Shown here piece after piece: positions 48,642 through 60,933 of a DNA stretch of 64,000 bases. A program made the position numbers and the translations under genes. Under the pieces are notes generated by a model. That model ran no database searches and had not been told where the DNA came from. It saw only the letters and a program-made list of their open reading frames with translations. Within the stretch, counting starts at the first letter, position 1. Each line of letters begins with the position of its first letter. The DNA is taken from positions 4,955,001 to 5,019,000 of the forward strand of contig OY727098.1 of assembly GCA_963402885.1 (NCBI GenBank). The letters run 5' to 3'. This DNA is from Antedon bifida (lineage: Eukaryota; Echinodermata; Crinoidea; Comatulida; Antedonidae).

Positions 48642-48917
48642 ATGACCATGTCGAAAAGGTGTGGAAATGGGTTCATGCCCCCTTTGACTGGGATATCATC
48701 AGCCGTCAGCCCATCATTTGTAAATTCGTTTCTGGGTGTTAAGCTTTTGAAGAAACAGATGGATGTTATGTTTTGTATCGACATAATTCGTGAAGGCGTT
48801 GAAAGTCCCCGTGACCAATCCTCAGATACCTCCTCATCAGAATATTTTCACTATCATTCAATAGGCTTTACAGATAATGTTCAAAATGATTTAAATTTAG
48901 GGGCTAACATACGGTAG
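48642..48917 (+). CDS. Doubtful ORF or first coding exon, 91 residues
   Basis: ATG at 48642, with a better-context second ATG at 48648 (ACCATGTCG). The product is mixed in composition with a serine/acid-rich stretch (SPRDQSSDTSSSEYFHYHS). FCIDIIREG resembles, loosely, an EH1-type F-x-I-x-x-I repressor motif of homeobox proteins. About 200 bp upstream the sequence becomes rich in CpG (CGAGAGCCGAACAAAGCC, GCGCGGGACGGGG), as near a promoter. ACATACG followed by GTAGTA at 48914 could be a donor. No family is recognised and no downstream exon was found, so it may be chance. Confidence 0.3.
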   Translation: MTMSKRCGNGFMPPLTGISSAVSPSFVNSFLGVKLLKKQMDVMFCIDIIREGVESPRDQSSDTSSSEYFHYHSIGFTDNVQNDLNLGANIR

Positions 48918-48919
48918 TA

Positions 48920-51900
48920 AATAATATGAAATCATTTATTTGTTTATCAGACAATTAACATTAAATTGATGTCAAATGAAACCAACAAATCATACACAGG
49001 CACTAAAAACATCGGCCTACCACAAGTCTCAGTTCAAGCATGGAGAATTACCCTATGCTTCAAACCATCGCGATTTGAAATAGTTTAGGAGGGCACAACG
49101 TTTTTAACCGAGCATTATAGTAGTATATTGTTTAGATTATCGTGTAAAAAAAATGAGTGACACTACACTGTTACATTGTGCTCTAGAAAACTTAATAAGG
49201 CTGTCATGTCACTACATACATGTAAGGCTGACATTTAACAAGCTGATTCTAGAAGTAAAATACAGGTCTGAAACGTGACTACCCTTTTCCTTTGACAGCA
49301 TCAGTCAACGTTCGAATCGGACTTATCGGATTCACTCAAATTTGTCAAATAATAGATTCGACAGGCTTTGAAGAAATTAGGCCTAATGCACGTACTAATG
49401 ATGCAATAATCAAATACTACAATCATCTAACTGATTTATAATGTACTACAGTAGGCCTATACGTCAAATTTTTTCTAAGGTCATATTGATCATGGGAACG
49501 TGTGTGGAATTGAAGTGTGTATACCTTTTTCAAATATGTATTTTTATGCAAATATTTCCTAGCTCTAATCATAGTTCGAACCTGTCATAATTAGGTTGAA
49601 GGTATGTTTTATAGCACATTTAAAAATAAGGATATAGGTCTTGTCGGCTATGTCTTTTTGCAATAGGCCCTATAATATACCGTATTGATGAGGTAATGTA
49701 TAGGTAATATCACTTTGCTGTTAAACATGAATGATAACTGTGCCTTTGTTTAACAAACTACATACGTTAACCGTGTTTAAGACACGATTTTACGGCAGCG
49801 ATACTTTAGTATAGTCACACAATACTTTATTTTTATAGACAATTCGTGCAAACTACTTTACCCATGTTGCCAATAATATGTCATCTATAATAACACGTCG
49901 TTTTTTTGCATGTTGCTTAAGCTATGCGTTAAAAAGAGGAAGTGTAACTGAAAAATGTGAAAACTGGTTATAAAGATTACGCCTTTTAGAGCCAGCGGAA
50001 GTTCAAAAGTATACGCATCATTCAGATAGTAATCTTGTTGGGGTTGACGATGTAAAGGAAAAAACAACTCGCATGTGAATCAGAAGATGCCGGACACCAC
50101 GTACCAAGTGAATGTATATCATTTATCTAACTAAAATGAAGAAAAAGTAGGCTAGTTGGCTTAAATTGTATTCTGTGTCTTTTATGTGTAAACTGACTTT
50201 GGGGTTGGGTCAACCGGCTCAGCTACAGTGATTAAGTTCACTTAGGTTGACCCTGGTCTCCCCAATTTCAGTTTTTTTGTTATGTAGGCCTATATATTGA
50301 AATACACCGAATAAATAAGGAAATGAAATTAATGACCAGAAATTAGCGTATTGTGTTTTTATTACTTTCTGTTGAAAGTTTTCTACTATAGGCCTACGAT
50401 GTTCCTTAAAATTTACAATGTCATTTTGTTTACAGAGAAAAACACAGCACATAATTCCTTATTTTGAAAGAGACAAGAACAGACAATGCATACAGCTAGT
50501 AAAATTTACAAAATATGGATATAGGCCTGTGATATAGTTTCCATCATCTTGCCAAAAAAAACCGATTTATTGGCCTACTGCTTTATAATTAAAATTAATT
50601 GTACTTCAACAAGTTGCCTGCCAAACATCAATTTTGTTGTACCTCAGAAGGTTTTTGTGGATAACATTGTTTTTATTGTAAGCCTAAATTAAAACTCCAC
50701 CACGCCAATGCTTGAATTAATCAAGGGACATAATCACCCCTTTACTCCAGGGCCTCGAATAGTTACGGTACGCAATTTTACACACCCACATTTAATACAG
50801 TTCAAGTTTACGAACCAGTAATTACTGCTGAACACCCGCCAAATGCAATTTTTATCGAATAAAAAACAGCTCTAACCTTCACGCAATTAGTTTCCAAATG
50901 TCACATTTACATTTTGATAGCTTTAATATTTAATTGTTTTTAAAGATTGTGTGGGTTATGAAAAAAAAAACTAATCATTCTTAAACCGCCAAGTGTGTTA
51001 AGATAGTGAAATGTCAAGACAATCATCAATCATGTTGTAAGTGTGAGCTGTTGTGTGTAATGAGTTGCTATGAATTGTTCTCAAACTTGTGCTCAGTTTT
51101 CAGACTATGCGATATGATTTTAATAACATTAACAGTCATGCCATGTCTTATAAAACCCGAAATTCACGTGTTTAATTGTGTTAACACACGGCCAAGCCCT
51201 AGACGGGGGATACCCACATTATGGGCACACTTTAATGATAGGACATCTACTGTACAGTACTTAATATTAACCCTTCCTTCATAGGAAACAAACTGTTTCA
51301 GTCAGTTAGGCCTACTTAATATAAAGTGTATGTAAGTTGTACGGTTGATTTCTGAAATTTCGGAAAATTGGTATCTACATAATTAATGTTTCCCCAATAT
51401 CAATTTCACGACACGTTGTTTACTCTTATCAGTGTATGCAAGTTGTGCGGTAAGTTTTCTGACATCATCTTTAATATCGAACTATATAAATGTTTCCCAA
51501 AAATCAATTTAGTTTTTGACACGTTGTTTACTTAGATCACAAAACAATTAATATTTGTTAAATGTTAGTTTACAAAGTACCTTGAGAAATCGAATGTGTT
51601 TAATTACCCTTACCCGCTATCTTGCTATTCACACACATGTATTTTCAAATCAAATGTTTTTCTACTTTGTATTAACCTTTAAACTTAAATATTGTGAAAT
51701 ATATAAACTTATTAATAATATTATTTCGCTCTTAATACTGTAGTATTCGCTGCGATTTATATTACAAGGTGGCGCTATAAGCATTTAGTGCAACCTGATA
51801 CTATGTAAAGTACAGTTAAAGAGGTGGAACTTAGTTTCCGAGCGTACTTAACACTATTTTGACCTTTTTTATTTACGTTATGTAACACACAAATGTCAAT

Positions 51901-52890
51901 ATACATAAGCAATTAAATGATATTATATACACAAATTGACATAAAAACGTATATTCTAAAAACTATATTCACTATAGAAGAAAAGATCCAATGAATAATT
52001 TCAGATGAAATAAAAACTCCAACGACGTTTGCGAAATATAAGATTCGAACCCGAATATTCAGATTACTACATACATGAAACCATACATGCATACCACTTG
52101 CGTTTGAATACAAAAGGCTGTCATCACATGGACAATTAGGTACAAACCTCAAACACAAACATAATGAAACATAGTACTGTATAGTATAATATAGTTTTAT
52201 TCCTCTAAATTCTAGTTATTTTAGAAGATTGAAATCTTTGTATTTACTTTAACAATATAATTTACATGGAAAATCAGTTTCTTTGAGTTACCAGTACAGT
52301 ATATACACTTGGATTAAGGTTTACATAATTATACTGTGTATCAGCAACATAGGAATTTTCCAGCCTTTTCAACTCCACAATAATTATCATAAAGTCGGTA
52401 GAACAAGGAAGAGTGGAATTACTAATTTCAATCTTTCCTGGGTAGAGGATGGGTTCCAGCACTGGTCTTGTTCTATGTGTTTATGAGTTTGTAATCGTGG
52501 TACTGCACTCTTGCTCTATACCTATCTATTCACATATCAATCAATTAATTTTATTGTAATTTTGTCAAAAGAAATAAAACAATTTTGTTCTTTTTCCAAT
52601 TGTAATAAACATACCATAAAATACAAAATAATCAAAAAAAGAAAAAGAGAAAAAAAGGAAAATGTAAATGCATTATCGATCTTCAAATAGAATGAATATC
52701 CTTTTCTGTATTGTAGGAATGCAATAATACAAAAAGCATAGACAACATGCTAATAAATATTCTGTATTGTGAGTTAATCTCGATTAAACAGAATAATGAA
52801 ACATGTATAACTCCTCTCATAAAAAAATTAGTACACTGTACACACTTCAGAATAATAGTATTTTATTCACACTATCCAGTTCATTTGACC
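48920..52890. other. Intergenic, nothing recognised, ends in LAMTOR3 3' flank
   Basis: AT-rich. ORFs at 49885, 50219, 51006 and 51913 have no domain. TTTATT at 52862-52867, read on the minus strand as AATAAA, lies 25 bp beyond the LAMTOR3 stop and is a possible polyadenylation signal. Confidence 0.5.
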
Positions 52891-55869
52891 TCAACCGTTT
52901 GTTGGTACATCAACAGCAGTCTTTAACTCCTGTAAGACCTCATCAAATGATGACTCCAGAGCTAGTAGCATACCTGGTGAAAAATGGGGGCATTAAGAAA
53001 TTTAAACGTAACCAATTTAATATCGGTGATGAGTGTGAAGTGATAAACCATGATTTAATATTACATTGTGTCTAAGTATGAATTCAACAAACATAAATGG
53101 TGAATGAAAAAAACACCAATATACTTTCTGTACTGTTCATCATTAGAGGAAATTGGCAATACATACACATGCTAAACCATTATTACACATAGTGCAATGC
53201 ATAAATAACCTCATATTTAGTACAATATACAGTGTATATTGACATGTTTATTCAAACTACATATTTTCATATATTTTATCATGCCCTGGTGTATAGCTAA
53301 AAGGTAGAAAAAATTGCAATTCCCAGAGTCAAATTTCAGTTGATTCTTTCATGTATTTTTGTTAGTGTGTTGGATATTCCCTTTAGAGTGTCTGCTTGCT
53401 TTTATTAGTACTAGCCGAATAATGTGGAACACTAATGTGGGACACGTTGGTAAACACTGCACAAATAAGTACATAAACAGACATTCAATGTTACATTTTG
53501 AACTGATACTACAATAGTGGCAGATTCTCTACACAGACAGGAAAAGTAAGTTAGTAGTTTTTCAATATCCTTATGAACATTTAACAAAAGTAGTTATCCA
53601 TTCCATTCTAAGTTCCTGAAATCGATAGACAATACAGGTTGCATGGGTCTTTTTAAATTGACCTGCCCTACATTATACATAATTCTTTCTCAATAAATTG
53701 GTATTTAGTACTGCATTCAATGGTTTACTGCCCAATTGGGCCCTGTCCGAGAAAGTCCATAAATGAGAATTTGACATGACTTGTATATAACACAATCAAA
53801 AGTACAATTTTGTTTTAAAAACTTTCTTTCTATAGTATACCGCATACTGTAAACCCCACAAGCAATATGTTTTAAACCAATACATGGATTACACAAACCA
53901 ACAGTGGTGTTGGTAGTCTAAGAGTGCTAGCTTACCTGGATAAACCGACAATAGCACTTTCTCCTTGAAGAGCGAGATATACCTCGAAAAGTAGAAATTT
54001 TCATTGAACACCCCTCCCCACAAATGGTATGCCTCAAGTGGGAGCCTCTCCACAAGCCACCATCATCATTTCTTTTCGAGGAGAAAGGGCTATTGTCGGT
54101 TTATAGATTTTTATAAATAGACTAAGATGTTATTTCTTTCTGTTAATCACTGGTATCATGTAAGATTCATATAATTTAGCTGTTTCAAAATTGGTCTTGT
54201 AAATAATCCCATTGTAAGTCAAATAAGTCAAATTTTCCTGAATATTAAGAGGTGATGTATTATTAAATTGAGACCTCAGCTAAAATTGCTTCCTCAAAAG
54301 AGATTTGAAAACGGTTCTTGGCACTTCACAAGACCAGATTCAATTTGGGTCTTTGAAAACATTTTTTCTTTTATTTTGACAATTATGCTTTAAAATAAAA
54401 ACAAAGTTATTTTGCATATTTAAGGAATTGTTTCCAAAAAAGAATTAAACTCACCACAATTTGCATCTAACCTTGCTATTAATGTAATTACAATAGGAAG
54501 CTTGTTGAACATTATGACCTGAAAAAAAGGAGCAAATCAAATCAATGCTTACACGTCAAAACAGGTGTTCTGGGCTTGTACAGTATCCCATTAACAAAGC
54601 CAGCTGTAAGTTTTATCAAGAACAAGCAAATAAAGAATGTCATTAGAGTTAAAGTCATTCTATGACATGCTTAAGTTGATTTGAATCATATCTAAGTTAC
54701 ATCCACTGTATTTGATCGGTTGACTATACCTCTGTGTTGTTAACTTTGATTTAACTCTAATGCATCCGATTTATTACCATCAGGGAATTATCAAATTTTA
54801 ACTGGTGTATTTTTTCGCAAAGAAACGCAGAACTGGTTAATGTGACTCCGATGGACAACAAAGAATGTTTAAATAAAGCTACAATGCCAGAATAATTATT
54901 CCTGCTCTACAATCTAAAAATATAGTCAAATAAGTGCATTTGTTTCACTGCACGAAAAATTTAAATCTTTTGCTGTTGTTTGTTCAGGTCGTGTCTATTT
55001 GGAAATGATAATATACAGTAAGTACAAAGTATTGAATACAGTATAAAGTCAAATTAATTTTTAAAACACATTTTGGGCCAGCCCAAGGATTTGAATTACT
55101 ACTTACCTGGTGATTTTGGTATGTACTTATGATGGTTGTATTTTTGCCTAGACCTAGCTTGCTCGCTTGACCACTAGCCAACCCAAATGTGGACAAGAAG
55201 CTTGGTCGCAGTGCCAGTTCTGGTGTACTTTCATATGCAACTAAAAGGAAAAAAAGGGTACTTAGTATAGTGAATGAGCAGTTCGGGAGCTGCATTTGGT
55301 AGCGAAAAGGTGAATTCTGATTGTCATAACCAACAAACTAAAGTTTGTACCTTTAAGAACTGGAACACCGTCTCCATCTGAAACGACTATGGCATCAAGG
55401 CCATCCACTCTATAAAATTAAAAGAATATCAATAGAATGTCAATACTTAATAACAGTATCATCAGTAAAGGATAGAGTTGGTGATACGTAGACTAAAATG
55501 ATGAGAACAAAATATTCCCCTTCAAAGTTTTACTTACGTCTCCATGAGCATATGAAAATATTTTTTTATTTCCTGTAAAACAATCAAAATTAATAAATTA
55601 ATGCTAATTTAATTATAATGTGTGCACAATGCATATATTTATATATAAGTAGGCATGTATATTACAATAATGTTGTTCTCAGACCATATGTTTATAATGA
55701 ATGACTGATGATGTTTTCTTTCATCATCCAATCTAATTAATAGGCCAATTATTTGCATTAAAAATGTCAATAACAATATTAATATTATTAATAATATTAT
55801 TATTGATTGATGTAATTTGTAACAAATATGTTTTTAAATAAATAAAGTATGACTTACTTGAGACATCAT
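52891..55869 (-). CDS. LAMTOR3: LAMTOR3 (MP1), Ragulator subunit, complete, 128 residues
   Basis: Six coding exons on the minus strand: 55869-55858, 55572-55538, 55409-55351, 55240-55107, 54518-54455 and 52973-52891 (387 bases, 128 codons plus stop). All borders are GT/AG and phases agree. The product follows human LAMTOR3 (124 residues) along its whole length: VDGLDAIVVSDGDGVPVLK, ALRPSFLSTFGLA, SGQASKLGLGKN, FNKLPIVITLIA, LLALESSFDEVLQEL. Known: a roadblock/LC7-fold protein pairing with LAMTOR2 in the Ragulator complex, which anchors Rag GTPases and mTORC1 on lysosomes and scaffolds MEK1-ERK1 on late endosomes. The start has tandem ATGs (MMSQ); either could serve. Tiny first and second exons explain why it is missed by simple ORF scanning. 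A MITE sits in its last intron. Confidence 0.98.
53941..54103. mobile_element. MITE of 163 bp in the last LAMTOR3 intron
   Basis: TAAACCGACAATAGCACTTT at the left and, read inverted, TAAACCGACAATAGCCCTTT at the right; the similarity continues into CTCC and beyond. Flanking bases are compatible with a TA target, as in Tc1/mariner-derived MITEs, but the ends themselves start with TA, so this is not certain. Confidence 0.85.
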
Positions 55870-56336
55870 TCAACTTTGTTTGAATGTGTATATATAAACG
55901 ATCACAATAACAAAGGCAAACGTTGAATCACTCTAGGCCTAGTGGTAGGTAGATTTACAAACCAACCGAAGCCACAGGGCCCTGTCCCAACCCTACCAGA
56001 AGGCAAAAGTAAAGGCGAATTAGGCCTAGGCCTAGGATGGGATTTAAAATAGGCCTAGTTGATACCAATGTAGGGATCTTCAACGTGATATACGTTTAAC
56101 TTTAACTACTTTAAGACCTACTCAATGTTAATTGTTAAAATACAAATAAATTTTAGACACAAAAGGAGGAGTACTGAAGAAATAACGTCTCGTGAATTTA
56201 CGAATCTCGTGACAGATCAACAATATATAGGCTCTAACCAGTCGTCAAAAAGTTAAAATGCTCGCTCCTTGTGCTAAGACCCAATGTAACGGTTGGATTT
56301 ACCAACGTTGGTGGCGCTTTAACAACAACAACAAAA
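55870..56336. promoter_or_regulatory. Bidirectional promoter region between LAMTOR3 and the 56337 exon
   Basis: 467 bp separate the minus-strand LAMTOR3 ATG and the plus-strand ATG at 56337. Transcription must start in both directions within or near it. Repeated AGGCCTAGG words occur at 56020-56055. The plus-strand start AAAATGGCGTC overlaps a YY1-type core (ATGGCG), which is common at metazoan housekeeping starts. Start sites are not visible. Confidence 0.6.
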
Positions 56337-56499
56337 ATGGCGTCAAGCATGAATGAAATGAATTTGAAGCAAAAAACTCTCATGAGACTAGCTTCTGGTG
56401 ATGATAACCCAAGTAATGAAAATGACGAGGGTCTGGCATGGCCACAGGCTACCATTGCGAAAAAAGTAGAACCAAAGAAGCTTGTATCAAAGAGAAGAG
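56337..56499 (+). CDS. First coding exon, possibly an alternative first exon of the RUFY gene
   Basis: ATG at 56337 in strong context (AAAATGG), open to the donor AGAAGAG|GTAAGAG after 56499; 54 codons plus one base (phase 1). The peptide is hydrophilic, with acidic SGDDNPSNENDEG followed by basic KKVEPKKLVSKRRG. No domain is recognised. If the donor is not used, the ORF ends at 56522 as a 61-residue protein. The next coding exon recognised on this strand (59049-59193) also ends in phase 1, so both could splice to the same downstream RUN-domain exon. Alternatively this begins an unrelated gene whose other exons I missed. Head-to-head arrangement with LAMTOR3. Confidence 0.6.
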
Positions 56500-57249
56500 G
56501 TAAGAGGAAAATGGACCGTTAGTTAGGCCTCCTGCACTCACTGCTGACTGGACTGCACACGCCCAAAACCCAACCCAGCCACCCGATCAATAATACTTAC
56601 CAGGCCTAGGCTAGTCTAGGCCGGTCCTAGCTTAACCCGACATGTTAATTTAGCCCAGAGAGTTAATTAATGAAATGAATAATTAGCAATTCAATTATTT
56701 TAAATAAAATATTGTTTTTACTTTTAATTAAATTATTAAATGCAGACCTACAGTAGCTATAATTTTCGGTAGCTACAAACAAGTAGGCCTACATAGATGT
56801 AGAGTCCCTAATTAACAATGTATAATTATTTTGTTTTGGTTGCAATAAAGTAATTATTTATTGAGTACTGTAATTTTTCAAATCTGTCATTACACCGGTG
56901 TCTTTATCTATAATTAAATTGTTAACAATACAATTTTTAAAGATTTTTAATGTTACTGTTTATACTTTTACACTTTTTTTTCACTTTTTAGTCCCTATAT
57001 GTATCTTAATAAAAAGTTTCTTGTATTGTTTCATTATTAATTATTTTATGTTCCAAAGAGAGAAGTAGGATGTTAAGATTTGGTTTGAACATTCAATCGA
57101 TAAGCAAAAGTAAATAAGTTCAGTAAAAACTAAATATAATACCTCTAGAAATGTTTGTAAAGTTTAGACAGGAGACAAAGAAAACATGTACCCAACATAT
57201 TTTTTATTTTTGTTATTACTCAGACCTCCCAACTAATACCTAACCCCAT

Positions 57250-57510
57250 GGGGGTTACTATTAGAGTCACAAACACTTATGATGCAGCCGTGTTTTGAAA
57301 ATAAGGAGATAATGCATGTTGATCGCGGGAGTGGAGGAGGATTGCATGTTTTTAAGTTTATAAAATAAAGTTACCAAATTTGTTTATTTGTACTGTTTTA
57401 TTATTTTGCTATGAGTTGCTGACCGGAAAAGTTGGGGGTGGGTTAATATTTTCAGGTGCCTAATTTAAGATTAGTAATACTAGTAACTCACTACTCTAAT
57501 AGTAACCCCC
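57250..57510. mobile_element. MITE-like element with perfect 17-bp inverted repeats
   Basis: GGGGGTTACTATTAGAG at 57250-57266 and its exact complement CTCTAATAGTAACCCCC at 57494-57510. A further TAATAGTAACCC follows at 57515-57526. Interior without ORF. Lies in the presumed intron after the exon at 56337. Confidence 0.65.
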
Positions 57511-59048
57511 TTTCTAATAGTAACCCACCCTAAAAAACAATAAGAATAATAACCCAGGGTTACAATTAGAAGATTTACAGTATGTCAGGCAGAAAATTAT
57601 TCAACGCACACATTTATTATAAACATCCAGATTTCCAAGCTGCCTTTGTTTTTAAAAAATGATTTTTTTTTTACCTTCTGTATGTTTTCTATTCTATCAT
57701 ATCTAAAGTGGTAGAAAAAATATAAATTGAATGAATACATATTTGGAGATTTTTTTGGTTTATCCAAAATAACGGTAAAAATTGCATTTTAGTAGGAGGG
57801 CTGGAGATGACTCACAAATAAGCCTGTATGTTTTTGTAAAGCTAACCATGGAATTGCAATATCTTAAACATGTAAAATACTGTATCAATCTGGATCTTCC
57901 TGCTAGATACAAATTGAGCCTATTATCAGAGTTGATTGATTGATACAAAAAAATAATATTTGTCTATTGTTCTGCTAGCTTATTAATATTACATGGATTC
58001 AGTTGGACTTAATTGTAAATCTCTTTTTTTTTGTGAAAGTGAATAGCTATAAAATGGTCTATTTAAAGTTTTTAAATTTATTCATATTTATTGTTTTGGA
58101 GAACAATTTATTCTGTGATTGATTGATTTTATTCGATATTCATAAAATAGTTAAAATATACAATGTACATATTAAAAAAGAATACCAGGATAACCCATTA
58201 AGTCGACAAATAAAAAGTAAACTTATTTCCAATGGGGTCCAATCCGTATAAACTGAAAAAGTGAATGGTTGGGCCTAGTACAATGAATAAGTAGGATGCA
58301 GTAAAAATGGAAAAACAAGAAAATACATATAAAACAGGATAACATCAAAAAACAATATTATAAAATATTATATTTATTTGAAAATTAATCATTTACTGTA
58401 CACTATGAGCAAAAATCTTTTTTTTTTTAAATACAATTTACCAAGAAATGATTTAGAGGGCAAAATATTCTTACTGTATAATCGTTTTTTCCTATTATCT
58501 ACATAAATTTAGATTATTTTCCTATACAATTTTGTATTCCCAATTTGGCAATGAAGCGTTTAATGTGTTATCAAATCTATAGAAGATACCGTAGTCTCTG
58601 ACGTATACAAATTAATCAGATCCCAATCAGCTTGCATGTCATCTTAAAAGCCACACTCTCACTGGCTGTGTACGAGATACATGTTTTAAGCCGTTATGAA
58701 CAGATATTTATATGCAAATTATTGGATAAATTATAGCAGTCTCTAGTGTCGGTTTATTTAAACGTTGGCATCATTTATTCCTCGTGGTCGTCAATAAGTG
58801 CTTGGAGTATAATCATATATTGACATATTGCTCATTGCATATTTACAATACTAGTATGGTACAGTATCAAGACAAAAAAACCTGGTGAGCTTTACCTGCG
58901 AGGAGGCTAACACAGCAACAAATTAATTACAAGGTTTCCCAACAGCAGTTAGAAGAAGATGACGTATTGAGCCTCAGCATTAACAAGATAGATAAGGGAG
59001 TGTTTGACAGTATATTTTATGCTGCATCTGTAAAAAATAATTTGTACA

Positions 59049-59193
59049 ATGGCAAATGATACAATTTATCTGTGTAATTTCCGTGTGTCTGTGGATGGGG
59101 AATGGTTATGCCTTAGGGAGCTTTCCGACGTATCTGTTGCCCAGCAGAATTCTAGTACAGAGGAAGGGGCTGAATCAGACCAGGAAACAGATG
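59049..59193 (+). CDS. RUFY2/RUFY3-type N-terminal exon (RUN and FYVE domain protein), 5' end only
   Basis: ATG at 59049 (ACAATGG), open to the donor GATG|GTAGGT after 59193; 48 codons plus one base (phase 1). The peptide contains DTIYLCNFRVSVDGEWLCL followed by RELSDVSV. This matches the N-terminus of the vertebrate RUFY3 form that has ETIYLCKFRVSMDGEWLCL and RELDDISL before its RUN domain. The second half (SSTEEGAESDQETD) is acidic, as in RUFY3 just before the RUN domain. No acceptor lies between the upstream stop and this ATG, so it is a true first coding exon. Known: RUFY3 binds Arl8 and JIP4-dynein on lysosomes and acts in neuronal polarity. RUN and FYVE exons must lie beyond 64000; none was seen in the remaining 4.8 kb. 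Confidence 0.85.
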
Positions 59194-59956
59194 GTAGGTT
59201 TAAATACAATAATATAATTGTTAACAATATGATGTCATTTTCAAGGAGTGTGTATATTGTACTTTACTTTTAAAATGGTCAAGGTCAAAATTAAAATTCT
59301 CATGATATGATTATAAAAAAAATCACAATGGTTATGCACATTTTAATAATATCCTTGCATTTAAATTTTTTTGATTTTTCAGTTATTAAATGCATCTAGA
59401 CCTAAATTGGGATGCAAAACATTGATTAGAAATATTTAAATATTTACATCTAATTAATTTGATTGTATTTATGTTTTAAAATGTCAAAATATCAATTAAA
59501 ATGGTGCACCACCAAGTAAACTCTCCTCCAGTCTTTCATGATGACTTCAGATAAAATCACATTTATCAATATTAATAAATAAATTTTACATACTACTGTA
59601 TGTTGTACTGTACTTTGATTCATTGAGTAAAAAATATTCATAATTTTGACTTGATAACATGATAATATTGTTATGGTTTTACACATGTACAGTATGGTTG
59701 ACATTCATGTTCAAGTAATTAATGCTGTGAAACATACACTTAACATTGCACATGTCGTAGAAATGGTCACATGACAGATGAGGTTTCTCTTTAATTTCTT
59801 TCATTTTATCATACTTCAACATTTTTTAATGCAGACTCTTAAAGACAACAACTTACAGTATCATTCTCAACTTTAAAAAAAAAGGATCGTATGTACTTGA
59901 CTTTTTAAATATTGCAACAGTGATATTCGCCTATTAATATGTTAATTATATCTATT
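59194..59956. other. Presumed RUFY intron, nothing recognised
   Basis: AT-rich sequence without exon-like ORFs. Confidence 0.5.
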
Positions 59957-60933
59957 TAAAGATGTATTGTCCCCCAAAAACATGAAAATGAAGATTAATT
60001 AAATCACACGTTGAATATGTTATTTTGTAGTTTTAATAAAGTTAATCACTTCCATAGAAAAAAAAACAAACAAAATAATGTTTTCACTTATAAAATGACA
60101 AAATAAATGGTTAAAGACCCCTTCCCTGCAATTTTGGACGTTTTTTGGAAAATAATACATATATATCACTTTAAAAACATTAAACCATGTCATTCCATGT
60201 ACGTTTTATGGTAAATTATGATAAAAAGTGAGAAACAATGCACTACCTAAGTAGCTCGCGGCGATCGACCTCTCGTGGACGGTCTTAGGCCTAGCCTAGC
60301 TAGGCTTAGTTTTGTAGGCCTAGCTGGTAAACATCGGTAACGTACGAACATCGTACGCTAGCTATATACCTAGCCTGACGTTGTATAGTTGCTGCATTAA
60401 TTGTCTTTCTATTTTTGCCAGACTCTGTTGATACAAATTGGGGAAAACCCGGTATTTTCACTGAAAAGTTAGGAGTCTTCCATTTGTTTTGGCCTCACGA
60501 TCGATCGAAAAGTGGGCGAATTACAGTTGAAAAACAAAAATATCAATCTGCGCGCAATGCATTTTGGGATTTATAGCGGGCCGCTATAATTATTAGAATC
60601 GACTTATTTTTCACATTTTTAACCGTTTAAAGACGAAAAAAGTTATCGCAATAGGACCATATAGTATTATTTTTACATTAAATATAGTTTGTGATCTTAA
60701 ATTAGATCTAAAAAACGTAGGGAAGGGGCCTTTAAAATCAACCAAAAATCCATTGGCTGGCAGCCAATTTGACCATTTTTTGCTTTAAATTACCGTACAT
60801 TTTTTTCAGGTAAATATATATTTTTTTTATCCAATTTTTGGTCAAAGTGGATAACTATTATGTTACATTAAAATGGAATATTCAACAAAAATTTTTTTAA
60901 GAATTATTTTTTCAGGGGGACAATACATCTTTC
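59957..60933. mobile_element. MITE, TAAAGATG-end family, interrupted by a second element
   Basis: Left end TAAAGATGTATTGTCCCCC; right end, read inverted, GAAAGATGTATTGTCCCCC, giving an inverted repeat of about 18 bp with only the outermost base different. Flanking halves (59957-60114 and 60732-60933) align with the uninterrupted copy at 27184-27500. Confidence 0.85.
60115..60731. mobile_element. Inserted MITE of about 617 bp with TTAA target duplication (piggyBac-like)
   Basis: Ends AGACCCCTTCCCT and, read inverted, AGGCCCCTTCCCT. TTAA stands on both sides (60111-60114 and 60732-60735), while the empty site in the copy near 27318 reads GGTTAAATTCAACC. The interior has CpG-rich patches and AGGCCTAGC words but no ORF. 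TTAA duplication is the hallmark of piggyBac-type transposition; family assignment is inference. Confidence 0.75.

Noticed and set aside
58889-59050. Open frame ending LEEDDVLSLSINKID...NLYNGK just upstream of the RUFY exon
   Set aside because: It is in a different frame from the RUFY start, cannot be joined in phase to the 56337 exon at its acceptor-like sites, and is best explained as 5' untranslated sequence.
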